From Vanessa cardui (Eukaryota > Arthropoda > Insecta > Lepidoptera > Nymphalidae): a stretch of DNA of 64,000 bases. The stretch covers positions 2,373,501 to 2,437,500 of the forward strand of contig NC_061135.1 in assembly GCF_905220365.1 (NCBI RefSeq). Direction: 5' to 3'. Each line of letters starts with the position of its first letter. The stretch's first letter is position 1. The translations under genes were made by a program, and so were the position numbers. Positions 1 through 9,431 of this stretch are shown piece after piece. A model generated the notes under the pieces. It was not told the DNA's origin. It saw nothing but the letters and a program-made list of their open reading frames with translations, and did no database searches.

Positions 1-374
1 GCCAATCGACGAGGGCGAAAGCCAGCACCTTCCTAAGACCTGTCGTAGTCTTGAGGTCGTGACTTTGCGTATACTGTTTCAAATTTCAAGATTGCGCTTT
101 CAAATTTTATATTAAAAATCCTAATTAATATTCTAAGTTACATAAGCATACAAAAATCATTTTCACCTTCTAAAAGTACATGTGAAGTTATTTCATCGTC
201 TCTGAAGAGTTTATTCGCCTCTATGCAAATATTTACATGTTACAATGGAGTACGTATTTGTTTTGAAGTAAGAACCGTATTGTTTGCGAATTAAACACCT
301 CAGCTGAGTATGTGTCTGAAAAGTTATGTAAATTCGATTCGAAATATTTACCATTGTTTGTTGCTGTTTATTAA
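1..374. other. AT-rich flank of the LINE, no gene seen
   Basis: Positions 1-75 are more GC-rich than what follows and could be read as coding on the minus strand, but nothing recognisable results. The remainder is AT-rich intergenic sequence up to the 3' tail of the LINE. Confidence 0.4.
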
Positions 375-424
375 TAAATAAAAATAAAAATAAAAATAAA
401 AAAATAAAAATAAAAATAAAAAAG
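375..424 (-). repeat. A-T rich microsatellite tail at the LINE 3' end
   Basis: The plus strand reads as repeats of AAATA/AAAATA; on the element strand this is a T-rich pentamer/hexamer run at the 3' terminus. Target-primed reverse transcription commonly leaves such tails in RTE-like LINEs. Confidence 0.7.
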
Positions 425-579
425 CCTTTTATTTCTTACTTAAATACAATGTTAGTTTTACTGTTTTGTTGTTTACGGTATCTTTTCTATTATAGTTGAT
501 TTAATTTACTTTACTTATCTAATTGTATCGCTAGTTAACCTATTTAATTTAAATTTTACTAATTTATGATTTCTTAAAT

Positions 580-3489
580 TTAAGCAAGAACCCCTGTTAG
601 GGTAAAGGCCTCCTCCAAGGATTGCCATTGTTCCCTGTTGAGTGCTATTTGGCCCCATTTTGGGCCAGCGATTTTTCTGATATCGTCTTCCCATCGTGTC
701 AGTGGTCTTCCTCTACTCCGATTTCCTAGCGGGCCTTCCCAGAATGTTGCCGTCACGGTCCATCTTTGATCTGTAAGCCGCGCTACGTGACCTGCCCATT
801 TCCATTTTAGTTTTCGAGCGTAGGTCAGGGCATCAGTAGCTTTAGTAATGGATCTTATTTTTGTGTGACGTATCTTGTCAAGTTTCTTTACCTTGAGCAT
901 ACTTCTCTCCATTCCTCGCTGACAGGTGGTAATTTTGTGCCGAGCTTTGACTGTGAATTTCCAGGTCTGGCATGCGTATGTCAAACACGGTAGAAGGCTA
1001 GAGTTCATGATCTTAGTTTTCAAACTTGTGTGCATGTTACTTTTAAAAATTTCTTTTAGACTCCAATATTTATTCCATGTTTGTTGAATTCTTCTTTCTA
1101 TTTCTTTGTCGTTGTTTTCTTTATGAAAACTTATTGTTTTTCCCAGGTATATATATGTGTCTGTATATTTTAGTGGATTTCCGTTAACTTGTATTAGTTT
1201 TTTATAGCTATTTGTCATTGTCATGGTCTTAGTGAGATTGATTTCTAAACCTACGTCGGAGCTTACTGCCTGTAAAGATTCAACCATGTACTGCAGTTGT
1301 GAGCTTGTCTCAGACAGTATCACTATGTCATCAGCGAATCTAAGGTGACTTAAAAACGCCCCTTGTATGTATATTCCCTTTTTATTCCAGTTCAGCTTGC
1401 TGATGATGGCTTCTAATATGGCAATAAATATTTTCGGAGAGAGCGGATCGCCTTGTCTCACACCTCTCTTTATGGGGAAGCTTGGTCCCCGTGATTCTAG
1501 CTTTATTTTGCCGACGTTGTTGTTGTATATATTCCTGATGACATTTATATATACTTGGTTAACACCCTGCTCTTCCATGCTTTCCCATACGCTGTCATGT
1601 GATACCGTGTCGAAAGCTTTTTGGTAATCAATAAATGCGAGATATAGAGGTCTCTGTTGTTCACGGTACTTCTCTATGATTAGCTCTAAGGTGTGTATAT
1701 GGTCCACAGTCGAGAACCCCTTTCTGAAACCTGCCTGCTCTACCGGTTGTCTGGCGTCGATCACGGGACTGATTCTTGAGTTTATGATGGCAGCGAAGAC
1801 TTTATACAAACTAGGTAATAGACTTATCGGTCTATAGTTGCCTATATCTTTTGGGTCACCCTTTTTGTATATTAGAATTATATTAGATTCGGACCATTGT
1901 GTGGGTGTTTTAGATGTCTGTAGTATTAAATTGAATAGATGAGCTAGTGGTAAGGCCAATATTTCACGTGCGGCCTTTAATGCTTCGTTCGTGATGTTAT
2001 CTGAACCTGGGGATTTTTCTATTTTTAACTTTTGTATTGTCTCTATAATTTCATATTCAGTAATCGCTTCGATATTATCTTCGCTATCGTGTCGCGTAGT
2101 TGTGTTAGTGCTCTTGTAAGGTGAATTTTTGGTTTGAGTGCTACCACTATATAGATTTTTATAAAAGTCGGTTGCTATAGTGATAATATCATTACGGTTG
2201 CTTACTTCTTTGTCAGCCTTCTTTAGCCCCTCTATCCAAGTTTTATATACTTTGAGGTCTTTGTGAGCCTTTTTTGTACTACCGGTGAGGTGTATATGTC
2301 TTTCTATGATGTCGTTTTTGTGTTTCCCGTAGTCGTATTTTATATATTTGTTTACTAATTTGTAGAGTGCCGCTAGTTCATTTTTCATAGAACGAGATTT
2401 GTTTTTGATTTGCTGTAACAATTTTCTTCTTTGTAGTAGTTCCAATGTTCGAGCCGACAATATCTTATGACGATTTTGTTCCTTTCCTGTTACTTGGGCT
2501 GATTTTAGACTACACTTGATGGCGTTAGTGATGTTGTCATAAAGGGTTTGTACTTTAATACTTTTCTGGAGATAAGATGTTTTTGATAGCAATGTTGACA
2601 AAGTTTGCTTGTAATTTGAGATTTCTAGTTCTGTTTTTAGTTGGTTTATTTGTCTGCTAATAAATTTGACTCTACTTTTCTTTTGACTTGATAGTTTCAC
2701 TGTTGCTCTGATTATCCTGTGGTCTGACGGATAGTTTAAGTTCAAAGTACCAATGTCATGAAATATTCTGGGTTGGTTTGATAGTATAAAATCTATTTCA
2801 TTTTTATTTTTCCCATTTGGAGATCTCCATGTCCACCTTTTGTTTGGCTTCTTTTTGAAACATGTATTTATTATAGTTAATTTATGTTCTAATGCAAAAT
2901 CAACAAGCCTCTGTCCTCTTTCGTTTCTCTTACCGAAACCAAATTGTTTTAATACTATATGTTCACCCCTCTTGGGCACACCAATTTTTGCATTAAAGTC
3001 TCCCATTAGTATAACGATGTTGTGTGCTGTGTCCAATGCAGAGTTGACTGTTTTGTAGAATTCATCAATTTCGTGCTCGCTTGCCGATTCTGTTGGTGCA
3101 TATACTTGTATTATGGTGGCCATATAGCCTTGAAAGTTCATATTTAGTACCGCTACCCGCTCCGTTAGACCAGTGAAACTTACTATATTGTTTTTGTGCG
3201 CTTTGTGTATTATAAAACCAACCCCGTATTTGCCGGGTGTACAGCCTACATAACAGAGTATAAAGCTCTCGTGTTCCTCTATTTTAGAACCTAGTCGCCT
3301 CACTTCAGATATTCCTATGACATCGTACTTAATATCTTTTATTGCTTCATCCAGTTCTAATAAACGTTCGTATGACGATAATGTTCTGACATTGTATGTT
3401 GCAATATGTACTTGTAAGGACTTTTTATAGTTTTTGCACACTGTAGCAGTGGTAACTTCCTTTGGAGGGTTATGGTCGTGATCTTCCAC
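580..3489 (-). CDS. LINE ORF2: endonuclease plus reverse transcriptase (969 codons)
   Basis: This is the polyprotein that nicks target DNA and copies the element RNA. The N-terminus is an exonuclease-endonuclease-phosphatase domain: TYNVRTL near residue 31, ISEVRR, QVYAPT, MGDFNAK at 162-168 and SDH at 255-257. All expected catalytic residues are present. The central reverse transcriptase carries YRPISLL, EQAGFRKG, the first catalytic Asp in FIDYQKAFD (D621), GVRQGDPLSP and the FADD box at 718-721. A thumb/C-terminal region ends with a WQSLEEAF motif shared with other lepidopteran RTE copies. No RNase H is seen. The first codon given here is GTG. The frame stays open for 29 more codons upstream to the TAG that ends ORF1, and the first ATG lies near residue 117, already inside the nuclease domain. 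Independent AUG initiation would therefore give a dead endonuclease, and expression probably depends on ORF1 (see 3571-3579). Confidence 0.93.
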   Translation of the reverse strand: MEDHDHNPPKEVTTATVCKNYKKSLQVHIATYNVRTLSSYERLLELDEAIKDIKYDVIGISEVRRLGSKIEEHESFILCYVGCTPGKYGVGFIIHKAHKNNIVSFTGLTERVAVLNMNFQGYMATIIQVYAPTESASEHEIDEFYKTVNSALDTAHNIVILMGDFNAKIGVPKRGEHIVLKQFGFGKRNERGQRLVDFALEHKLTIINTCFKKKPNKRWTWRSPNGKNKNEIDFILSNQPRIFHDIGTLNLNYPSDHRIIRATVKLSSQKKSRVKFISRQINQLKTELEISNYKQTLSTLLSKTSYLQKSIKVQTLYDNITNAIKCSLKSAQVTGKEQNRHKILSARTLELLQRRKLLQQIKNKSRSMKNELAALYKLVNKYIKYDYGKHKNDIIERHIHLTGSTKKAHKDLKVYKTWIEGLKKADKEVSNRNDIITIATDFYKNLYSGSTQTKNSPYKSTNTTTRHDSEDNIEAITEYEIIETIQKLKIEKSPGSDNITNEALKAAREILALPLAHLFNLILQTSKTPTQWSESNIILIYKKGDPKDIGNYRPISLLPSLYKVFAAIINSRISPVIDARQPVEQAGFRKGFSTVDHIHTLELIIEKYREQQRPLYLAFIDYQKAFDTVSHDSVWESMEEQGVNQVYINVIRNIYNNNVGKIKLESRGPSFPIKRGVRQGDPLSPKIFIAILEAIISKLNWNKKGIYIQGAFLSHLRFADDIVILSETSSQLQYMVESLQAVSSDVGLEINLTKTMTMTNSYKKLIQVNGNPLKYTDTYIYLGKTISFHKENNDKEIERRIQQTWNKYWSLKEIFKSNMHTSLKTKIMNSSLLPCLTYACQTWKFTVKARHKITTCQRGMERSMLKVKKLDKIRHTKIRSITKATDALTYARKLKWKWAGHVARLTDQRWTVTATFWEGPLGNRSRGRPLTRWEDDIRKIAGPKWGQIALNREQWQSLEEAFTLTGVLA

Positions 3490-3570
3490 GGTGACCAGCC
3501 GGCTTGGAAGATGTTGTTTATGTTTTGTTTTCGTTTTGTTATTAGAGAGTCCTGCGTAGGAGGAGGCGCT

Positions 3571-3579
3571 TGACTGCTA
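3571..3579 (-). promoter_or_regulatory. Candidate stop-codon readthrough site, TAG CAG TCA, between ORF1 and ORF2
   Basis: The ORF1 stop is TAG (3579-3577), followed directly by CAG TCA, which fits the UAG-CAR-YYA readthrough motif known from tobamovirus-type leaky stops. ORF1 and ORF2 are in the same frame; after the TAG the frame is open through 29 linker codons into ORF2. A weak stem (TCCT/AGGA) follows about 12 nt downstream. The sequence and frame are seen directly; the function is inferred. Confidence 0.55.
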
Positions 3580-4386
3580 TGTTTGCTTACTTTGAGCACT
3601 GCTCGCTTGTGTTGTCTTTTTGACTACGTAGTTTAGTATTCCCGGCTTTATGACTCCCTCAGATATACTATTTGACCTCTTGACATCTGATTGGGATACT
3701 TTATTTTTTTTATTTATTTGCGTGTTTTTTTCTGCATTTGATAAAGTGATATTTTCAGGGGAAGGAGGAAGTCTGCGTTTGTTGTTATTTTTACCACTAG
3801 ATATTATTAGCTTATCATATATTATTTTCGCTGTATTTCCCTTTTCTCTTTCTAATAGTAGCTGCTCTTGTAGTTCTTTTCTCTTCTCCAGTACGTGCTT
3901 CGGATAGTCCTCTTTAATATAGTACTGTGTATTTTTTAAACTTTTTTTTTGTTTCAATATTTTAATTTTTGTTCCTAGGGTTGAGAAGGAAACTACTATT
4001 GGCCGTGGTCTGTCTTCCTTTTTTCCTACTCTTTTTATTTCTTTAATGTCGTAACAGCTTAACTGCACTGACAGATATTTTTGTACCCATTGGATAATGC
4101 TATTTTCTAAACCTTCGTATGACGATTCTTGCTCCTCGATGCCGAAAAATAACAAATTATTTTTTCTAGCCTGTTTTTCCAAAAAGTTAATTCTTTTCTC
4201 CTGATTTTCCACTATTTCTTTCAGGTAATCATGCTTTTTTTCCATTTCTATAAATTTTTCTTCAAACATCCTGCCTATATTTAGTGTGACTTGTTCTGTA
4301 ACATTCTTTCCAGTTTCCCGGATTTCTAATCTTTGGTCTTCCAATTCTTTTGTTATTTTCTTTAGCGTATTCAGAATTTCCTCCAT
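3577..4386 (-). CDS. LINE ORF1: coiled-coil RNA-binding protein (269 aa)
   Basis: It starts at a true ATG (4386-4384). Residues 1-72 are charged and heptad-like, consistent with a trimerising coiled coil. Residues 76-85 (NNLLFFGIEE) and 126-134 (RPRPIVVSF) look like the beta strands of an RRM-like fold, followed by YYIKEDYPKHVLEKRK at 155-170, typical of the C-terminal domain of L1-type ORF1 proteins. The tail (about 186-269) is rich in Lys, Asn and Ser and probably disordered. The likely role is packaging the element RNA. It ends in TAG, in frame with ORF2. A two-ORF layout with this protein is unusual for the RTE clade in the strict sense, so clade placement needs a tree. Confidence 0.85.
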   Translation of the reverse strand: MEEILNTLKKITKELEDQRLEIRETGKNVTEQVTLNIGRMFEEKFIEMEKKHDYLKEIVENQEKRINFLEKQARKNNLLFFGIEEQESSYEGLENSIIQWVQKYLSVQLSCYDIKEIKRVGKKEDRPRPIVVSFSTLGTKIKILKQKKSLKNTQYYIKEDYPKHVLEKRKELQEQLLLEREKGNTAKIIYDKLIISSGKNNNKRRLPPSPENITLSNAEKNTQINKKNKVSQSDVKRSNSISEGVIKPGILNYVVKKTTQASSAQSKQT

Positions 4387-4700
4387 GACTTATGATTCTA
4401 GTTGTTTATTTTAATACAGGTGATGCCCTCTATTAGTGAGCCTTGAAACTAAATAATCACTTTAGTGATTTAGATTGTTCGTTTTTATTCTTTTAATTGT
4501 TAATTATGTTGTAGCACATCCACAGTTCCTCAGATGTCGTTAGCCATAAGTGTCGCTCAGGTGCTGCAGTCTGTTGGTACTCCTCGACATTAATTAGTTG
4601 TTATTGATTTACTCGAATCTCTGGTGTTGTTATTGAGGTACAAGTTGATGTAGTGTAGCCTTGTTCTAGTAGATGTCGCTGCTTATTAACTTACTGTTTA

Positions 4701-5254
4701 ATTTCATTTGAAACTGTACAAATGAAATATATAATGTGACACTCGAAGTTTATTGACTTTCAAATTCAGTCACAGTAAAGTCTATTTGAGTTACTCGTCT
4801 ACGATATTCAAGACACGATTTCTTTAATTATTAGTTTAGTATCTAATCTATAATTACAACTCACATCTATACATACCATTGGCTTGCTACTGATGAATCA
4901 GAAGGCTACTAGAAGTCTATTAAATAAATGAACTTGTTAAATATTACTATGCTATAGATCAATAGTTCAAATAAAAAAAAAAAAACGTCAATAAGATAAC
5001 TCTACTGTCCGTAAGTTTGGGATATTATATCCCTTGCTTTTTACACATAATATACTTTTGTCTAAAGCTTGCCGTTGATCGTGATATTCTCGGACAACCT
5101 AACTTTAGGTCGAGTCAATAAATTCAAGGAATGCAAGAAGGCTCATGCTTTGGAAACTACGTAAAGTATGATTGCTTTTCGATCCAGTTCCACGAGTTAG
5201 GACTTATGTGTACTATAAAATGTCCCGCATACATTGTTAGTATCTCTAGAGCTT
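4701..5254. other. AT-rich sequence, no gene seen
   Basis: Contains the uncertain 5' boundary of the LINE, a poly(A) run near 4973-4984, and otherwise unremarkable AT-rich DNA. Confidence 0.3.
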
Positions 5255-5316
5255 GGTTCCCAACCCGGAATCGAAACCGAGCCTCCTGGGTGAAAGCCAG
5301 GTCTCCTATCGAACCG
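5255..5316 (-). pseudogene. tRNA-Glu(UUC)-like fragment
   Basis: Read on the minus strand, the sequence contains an anticodon arm CCTGG-CTTTCAC-CCAGG (anticodon TTC), then AGGCT and a T arm around TTCGATTCC, closely matching the 3' two-thirds of eukaryotic tRNA-Glu. The 5' acceptor strand and most of the D arm are missing, so it cannot be a functional tRNA. It abuts the head of SINE-A at a CCGCGG palindrome. It could also be the head of another tRNA-derived SINE. Confidence 0.5.
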
Positions 5317-5626
5317 CGGTGGCCCAGTGATTAGAACGATTGCGTTTTTTTAACAGATGATTGCTTGTTCAAACCTAGACTAGGTTCAGTTAGATTATCA
5401 CCACTGAATAGTCATGTGCTCAATTTGTGTTTATATTTCATCTTTTACTCGGCGTTGAAGGAAAACATCGCGAGGAAAACTGCCTGCGTCTAATTTCGTA
5501 GAAGTTTTGCCACATGTGTATTCCACGAACTCATATGGAACAGCGTAGTGGAATATGTTCCAACTCATCATAGAGAGAGGCCTAAGCGCAGCAGTGGGAA
5601 ATTTACAGGCTGCTGTTGTTGTTGTT
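5316..5626 (+). mobile_element. SINE-A copy (tRNA-derived, GTT tail)
   Basis: The head has a box A-like TGGCCCAGTG and a degenerate box B (GTTCAAACCTAG). The body carries the family hallmarks GAAGGAAAACATCG, CACATGTGTATTCCAC and GCAGTGGGAA, and the tail is (GTT)n. This is a diverged but full-length copy. The family recurs about 15 times here in both orientations. Confidence 0.85.
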
Positions 5627-6077
5627 ACAGAACTTGGCCGAAAGCGTTCACAAAATAATCATTATTTTATACGTTGTTATTGTGCGTAAGCTGGGATCAT
5701 ACAAGTCCCCTTCCCCACTAATTAACAGGGTAGCGCGTTACAAGCTATTAGTTATCTTACTTGTCTCGAATGTCTACAAATATGGTAACATAAAATTGAT
5801 ATTTACAAAAGTAAGTTGTTTTGAGCAAAAAACAACGCTATCAACATTAAGTAGAGTTCAAATTAATTAAGCAAAGTTATACAGATATTACTTATTAGGT
5901 CAACTATAAATTTTACAATTAAGAAGTAATAATGTAGTATGGATAAGAATGTGTAATATTAATTTGCCTGTGAAGTGAAATTACGTAAAGTAAGATATAG
6001 TTATTTATTTATTTATGTAACTTAACTATTATTACATTAAATAAAACATAATCAAAATAGTTTAATGTAATATAATA
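5627..6077. other. AT-rich spacer, nothing recognised
   Basis: No coding or structured element was identified; (TTTA)n-like runs occur near 6001-6015. Confidence 0.3.
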
Positions 6078-6265
6078 GGTCGGCGAACCCTTTGGTTTGG
6101 CACTACTAAAAATATTAAGCAACACCTACTACGCCAGTAACCTATCTTGGGAACTAAGATGTTATGTCCCTTGTGCTTGTAGTTACACTAGCTCTCCCTT
6201 CAAATCGGAAGACAGCAATACCAAGTTTTGTTTCATAGCGTCAGAATATCTGATGAGGAAATAAC
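6078..6265 (+). repeat. Rep-B copy, diverged
   Basis: The second half matches the Rep-B consensus (GGGAACTAAGATGTTATGTCCCTTGTG, split here for length: GGGAACTAAGATG then TTATGTCCCTTGTG). The first half is heavily diverged. Rep-B is a roughly 290-bp interspersed repeat seen about 12 times in this window; I could not assign it to a named family. Confidence 0.65.
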
Positions 6266-6401
6266 ATGCATATTGTTATGAAATTATCATAAATATTTGC
6301 AAATTAAATTAAATAAAGATGTAGATACAGGGAGGGAAAAAGAGAGAAAATATAAACATTCCTCTTTAACCTTTTCATTTTAATCACTATTGACTGATAT
6401 T

Positions 6402-6637
6402 AACAACAACAACAGCAAATTATAAATTTCCCATTGCTGTGTGGTTGGTGGAATACACATGTGGCAAATTTTTTATGAAATTAGACAAGTTTCCTCACGA
6501 TGTTTCCCTTCACCGCCGAACACGTGATGAATTATAAACAAAAATTAAGCACATGAATATTCAGTGGTGCTTACCTGGTCTTAAACCCACAATCATCAGT
6601 TAAGATGCACGCATTGTAACCACTGGGCCATTTCGAT
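6402..6637 (-). mobile_element. SINE-A copy, internally deleted
   Basis: The (AAC)n tail is at the left and the tRNA-like head (CCACTGGGCCATTTCGATT) at the right. A segment after CCCATTGCTGTG is deleted. Imperfect direct repeats of about 17 bp (TATTGACTGATATTAAC versus TATTTACTGATGATAAC) flank it and are a plausible aged target duplication. Confidence 0.8.
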
Positions 6638-6644
6638 TATTTAC

Positions 6645-6745
6645 TGATGATAACCGCATTAAAATCCGTTGTGTAGTTTAAGATCTAAGCGTAGTCGGCG
6701 GAAGCGACTCTTTATAAAACTATGCAGAGTTAAGTGATAATTGAT
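6645..6745. repeat. Helitron-related fragment
   Basis: It contains the motif GCATTAAAATCCGTTG with AAGATCTAAGC and GCGACTCTTTATAAAA, found in other copies at 14330, 22480 and 38080. Confidence 0.5.
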
Positions 6746-7204
6746 GTACTCATTCAAGTACAACTTTATAAGTAAATTACGCTTTTGCGCCGACCGAAGT
6801 TCGCCTACAAAAGTTTGATGCCTACGAAAGTATGAAAGTCGATTTTACGGTACGCTAATTAGAATTTAGTACGCCTTTTTCTTGTACGATAAACTTCGGA
6901 AAAAAGGTTTAGTATTGAAAATATAAAGTATTGATTGAAGATGACGATAAATTTTACGTTAAAATGTACTCCTGGCAGGTTATAATTGTGTGTGCGTAAC
7001 ATGCAAAATGAATATAAGATTACCTTATGCTTGGTACTATATTGTTAGTGTAAGTACACTCTTTGAACATGAAATAGTGCTATAGATGAAAAATAATTAA
7101 TTATCAAGTATTGATAATATACAGTATTGAAATTTTGAAAAATATTAGTATAAAATATTTAAAATCTCAGACAATATGCCAAAGGCAAACATAACGCATA
7201 ATTT

Positions 7205-7472
7205 TTTTTTATAGCATAGGTGGCAAACGAGCATGAGGCTCACCTGATGGAAAGTGACTACCACCGCCCATGGACATCTGCAACACCAAGGGCTTGCAGG
7301 TGCGATACCAGCCTTTAAGGAAAGAGTACGCTCTTTTCTTGAAGGTTCCCATGTCGTATCGGTTTGGAATAACCGCCGGCGACAGCTGGTTTCACAAAGT
7401 GGTTGTGCGAGGCAGAAAATGTCTAAGAAATCGCGCTGTTGTGGATTTTCGGATATCAAGATATTAAAGTGC
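7205..7472 (+). repeat. Rep-C copy (coding-like interspersed repeat)
   Basis: This roughly 270-bp repeat contains GGCAAACGAGCATGAGGCTC, ATGGACATCTGCAACACC and GAAAGCTGGTTCCACAGAGT-like motifs. Two other copies are at 21908-22112 and 36768-37030. It stays open in several frames in every copy, which creates apparent ORFs, but no protein family is recognised. Confidence 0.6.
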
Positions 7473-8380
7473 AGCAACAAAAGCGAATATAAATCAAAAG
7501 TTAGCTCAACTATAATATTGTTTCGCTTTATCTTCAAATACAAGTTCAATGAACTTGCAGTCGCTTATTTTCGTGATTTAAACTTATATAACAATGTATA
7601 CGTGTAAGGTGTACATTTGAGGAGGATATAAGTACAAAATATATTTCGAATCTTGTGTGTAAAAATAAATAAAAGAAATATATATAATGAGTGGGTGGTA
7701 GCTACCCAGCCAGCCTGCACGAAGCCCTACCATAAAGTAAACTTAATATGTAGTATGAATTTATGCATACTTTAAAATTTCAGACATTTTTAAAAATAAA
7801 CCATTTCGTAATTTTGTTCTATTTCACGAGTAGAACGGAAGGTGTTTCCTCCCATTATCTAACAAAGTATGAAGGATTATGAAGAAGCATTTAGATGACA
7901 CTAATGGTCCATTACAAGTCATTATTACCTGGCGGATGTGTTGCCCATAATATAAGATAACCAAGCCATTACGTGGCCCAACATGGCCCATTTTCTAGCG
8001 ACTATTTATTCTCCCCGCGTGTTATATAACTTATGAACGTCCAACAAATTGCCCATAAACGATTTATTTTTTCCCTTAGCTATACTTTATCGTGCTATCA
8101 TTTTGGTGGTAATATATTATCGTAAAAAAATTGGCATCATATATAATAGTTATTTATAGTTATGTCAATATAATTCAATTTTTTTTCTGTCTAACAGTAA
8201 ATGCTAAAACAATTCTAGTATTTGTCTCCCGTTGAGGACAATCATCAGAGCTTATTATGTTGCTTAAAAGGGCTCAAAATGTTGCTCAAATTTTTATCCA
8301 AGAAATTATGGACTCTTGGCGATATCTTCATTCCTCAGAATGATTTACTTGGTAGGTAGTTTGTACAAGTAAGTACTTTT
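7473..8380. other. Spacer with a small Rep-B end fragment at 7683-7740
   Basis: The stretch GAGTGGGTGGTAGCTACCCAG and GCACGAAGCCCTACC is the terminal part of Rep-B. The rest is AT-rich with no gene seen. Confidence 0.45.
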
Positions 8381-8381
8381 T

Positions 8382-8663
8382 TTTATGGACATATTCCGCC
8401 AACATATTTGGCTGATGAGCATATGGGCCACCTGATGATAAGTGGTCACCATTACCCATAGACAATGATGCTGTAAGAAATATTAACTATTCCTTACATC
8501 GTCAATGCGCCACCAACCTTGGGAACTAAGATGCTATGGCCCTTGTGCCTGCTTATGTGGAACATACAGTACTGCGTACTGTTGTTTAGCGGTAGAATAT
8601 CTGATGAGTGGGTGGTATCCAAATACATAGGAGGGCTTGCACAAAGCCCTACTACCAAGTAAC
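8382..8663 (+). repeat. Rep-B copy, near full length
   Basis: Runs from TTTTTTATGGACATATTCCG through GAGCATATGGGCCACCTGAT, CACCAACCTTGGGAACTAAG and TGATGAGTGGGTGGTA to GCACAAAGCCCTACTACC. Direction is arbitrary, because no promoter or tail defines it. Confidence 0.75.
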
Positions 8664-8702
8664 TTCTAAGTCTTCAGATATTCTACTGTCGAACAACAAT
8701 CT

Positions 8703-8917
8703 CTATTAATGTTATAAATGTGAAAGTAACTTTTTCTGTCTGTCTGTCTGTCGCTCTTTCAGAACCAAACAAATGAACCGAAATTTCATGAAAATTGGTA
8801 TGAAGTAAACTTGAACTCAAAGAAAGGATATGTGCTACTTTTATGCCTGACACATGATAACAGACACCCTAAAAAACGAAGGGGCAGGCGAATACTACTA
8901 CTTGATACTCGTATTGT
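8703..8917 (+). mobile_element. Short Helitron-like element (TCTG)n type
   Basis: Starts near TTATAAATGTGAAAGTAAC, has a (TCTG)n run at about 8738-8753, then CTCTTTCAGAACCAAAC and CCTGACACATGATAAC. Related copies at 32313 and 56771 finish in GCGAC(C/A)ACTAGT, a CTAG end typical of Helitrons. This copy has a decayed end. Confidence 0.55.
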
Positions 8918-9335
8918 AGTAAATTCGAAGAGTGAAAGATCCAGTGAAAACTACAGACCCAAGAGACATGACGTTTAAGGTACCAACATTAGGGACGCAT
9001 GTTTAATATTTTTTTCTAATTAATTGTGGCTTTTATTTATGCTAAGGGGTACAGATTATTTCGCCAATGTCACGTGCGATGGAGATTGAACTGTGCGGTC
9101 GAGAGTGCAGACTTAATTTAATTTAACGGGCACAATAGTAGTAGACTCTCTGTTAAGCCATAACCTAAAATAATAAATAGTTAGATAAACATATAATATT
9201 ATTATTAAGATAACAAATAATAACTATTACAAAAATATTTTCAACTTAATTTTATTACGCTCAATATATTTACATAAAAATTTATGAAATGGACTAAACA
9301 CACACATTAACAAACATTCAACAACTTCATATACG
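8918..9335. other. Spacer, nothing recognised
   Basis: AT-rich, without coding or repeat signals that I recognise. Confidence 0.3.
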
Positions 9336-9431
9336 GGAAGGATGGTAGCTTCACTTAATTGTAAAATGGCGATTCAAAATTGCTTGTAAAAGCCTCCTTG
9401 AATAAAGTTTATTTTGATTTGATTTGATTTG
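9336..9431 (-). repeat. Rep-D copy (TTGATTT-tailed)
   Basis: Contains GGTAGCTTCACTTAATTGT, GCTTGTAAAAGCC, CTTGAATAAAGTTTATTTTG and a (ATTTG)n tail. Rep-D occurs at least seven times here and looks like the 3' end of a retroposon. Confidence 0.6.

Larger units (their letters stand above)
375..4700 (-). mobile_element. Complete-looking two-ORF LINE (RTE-like non-LTR retrotransposon)
   Basis: In minus orientation the element has a 5' UTR (about 4700 to 4387, outer edge not certain), ORF1 (4386-3577), ORF2 (open to 580), a short 3' UTR and a 3' tail of pentamer/hexamer A-T repeats at about 375-424. Such short-repeat tails, rather than plain poly(A), are typical of RTE-type elements. Neither ORF has an internal frameshift or stop, apart from the TAG between them, which lies in the same frame. 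The apurinic-type endonuclease and reverse transcriptase resemble proteins annotated in butterflies as endonuclease-reverse transcriptase of the HmRTE type (recognition from memory). I could not define target-site duplications. Confidence 0.85.

Noticed and set aside
1..73. Possible host exon on the minus strand with a CAG acceptor at 76-74
   Set aside because: Two frames are open, neither gives a recognisable protein, the pyrimidine tract is weak and the window ends.
2840..3907. Plus-strand ORFs of 72 and 85 aa opposite the LINE
   Set aside because: Antisense shadows of ORF1 and ORF2.
7145..7607. Overlapping ORFs of 65-134 aa on both strands
   Set aside because: They lie in Rep-C sequence and recur at other copies; no domain is seen.
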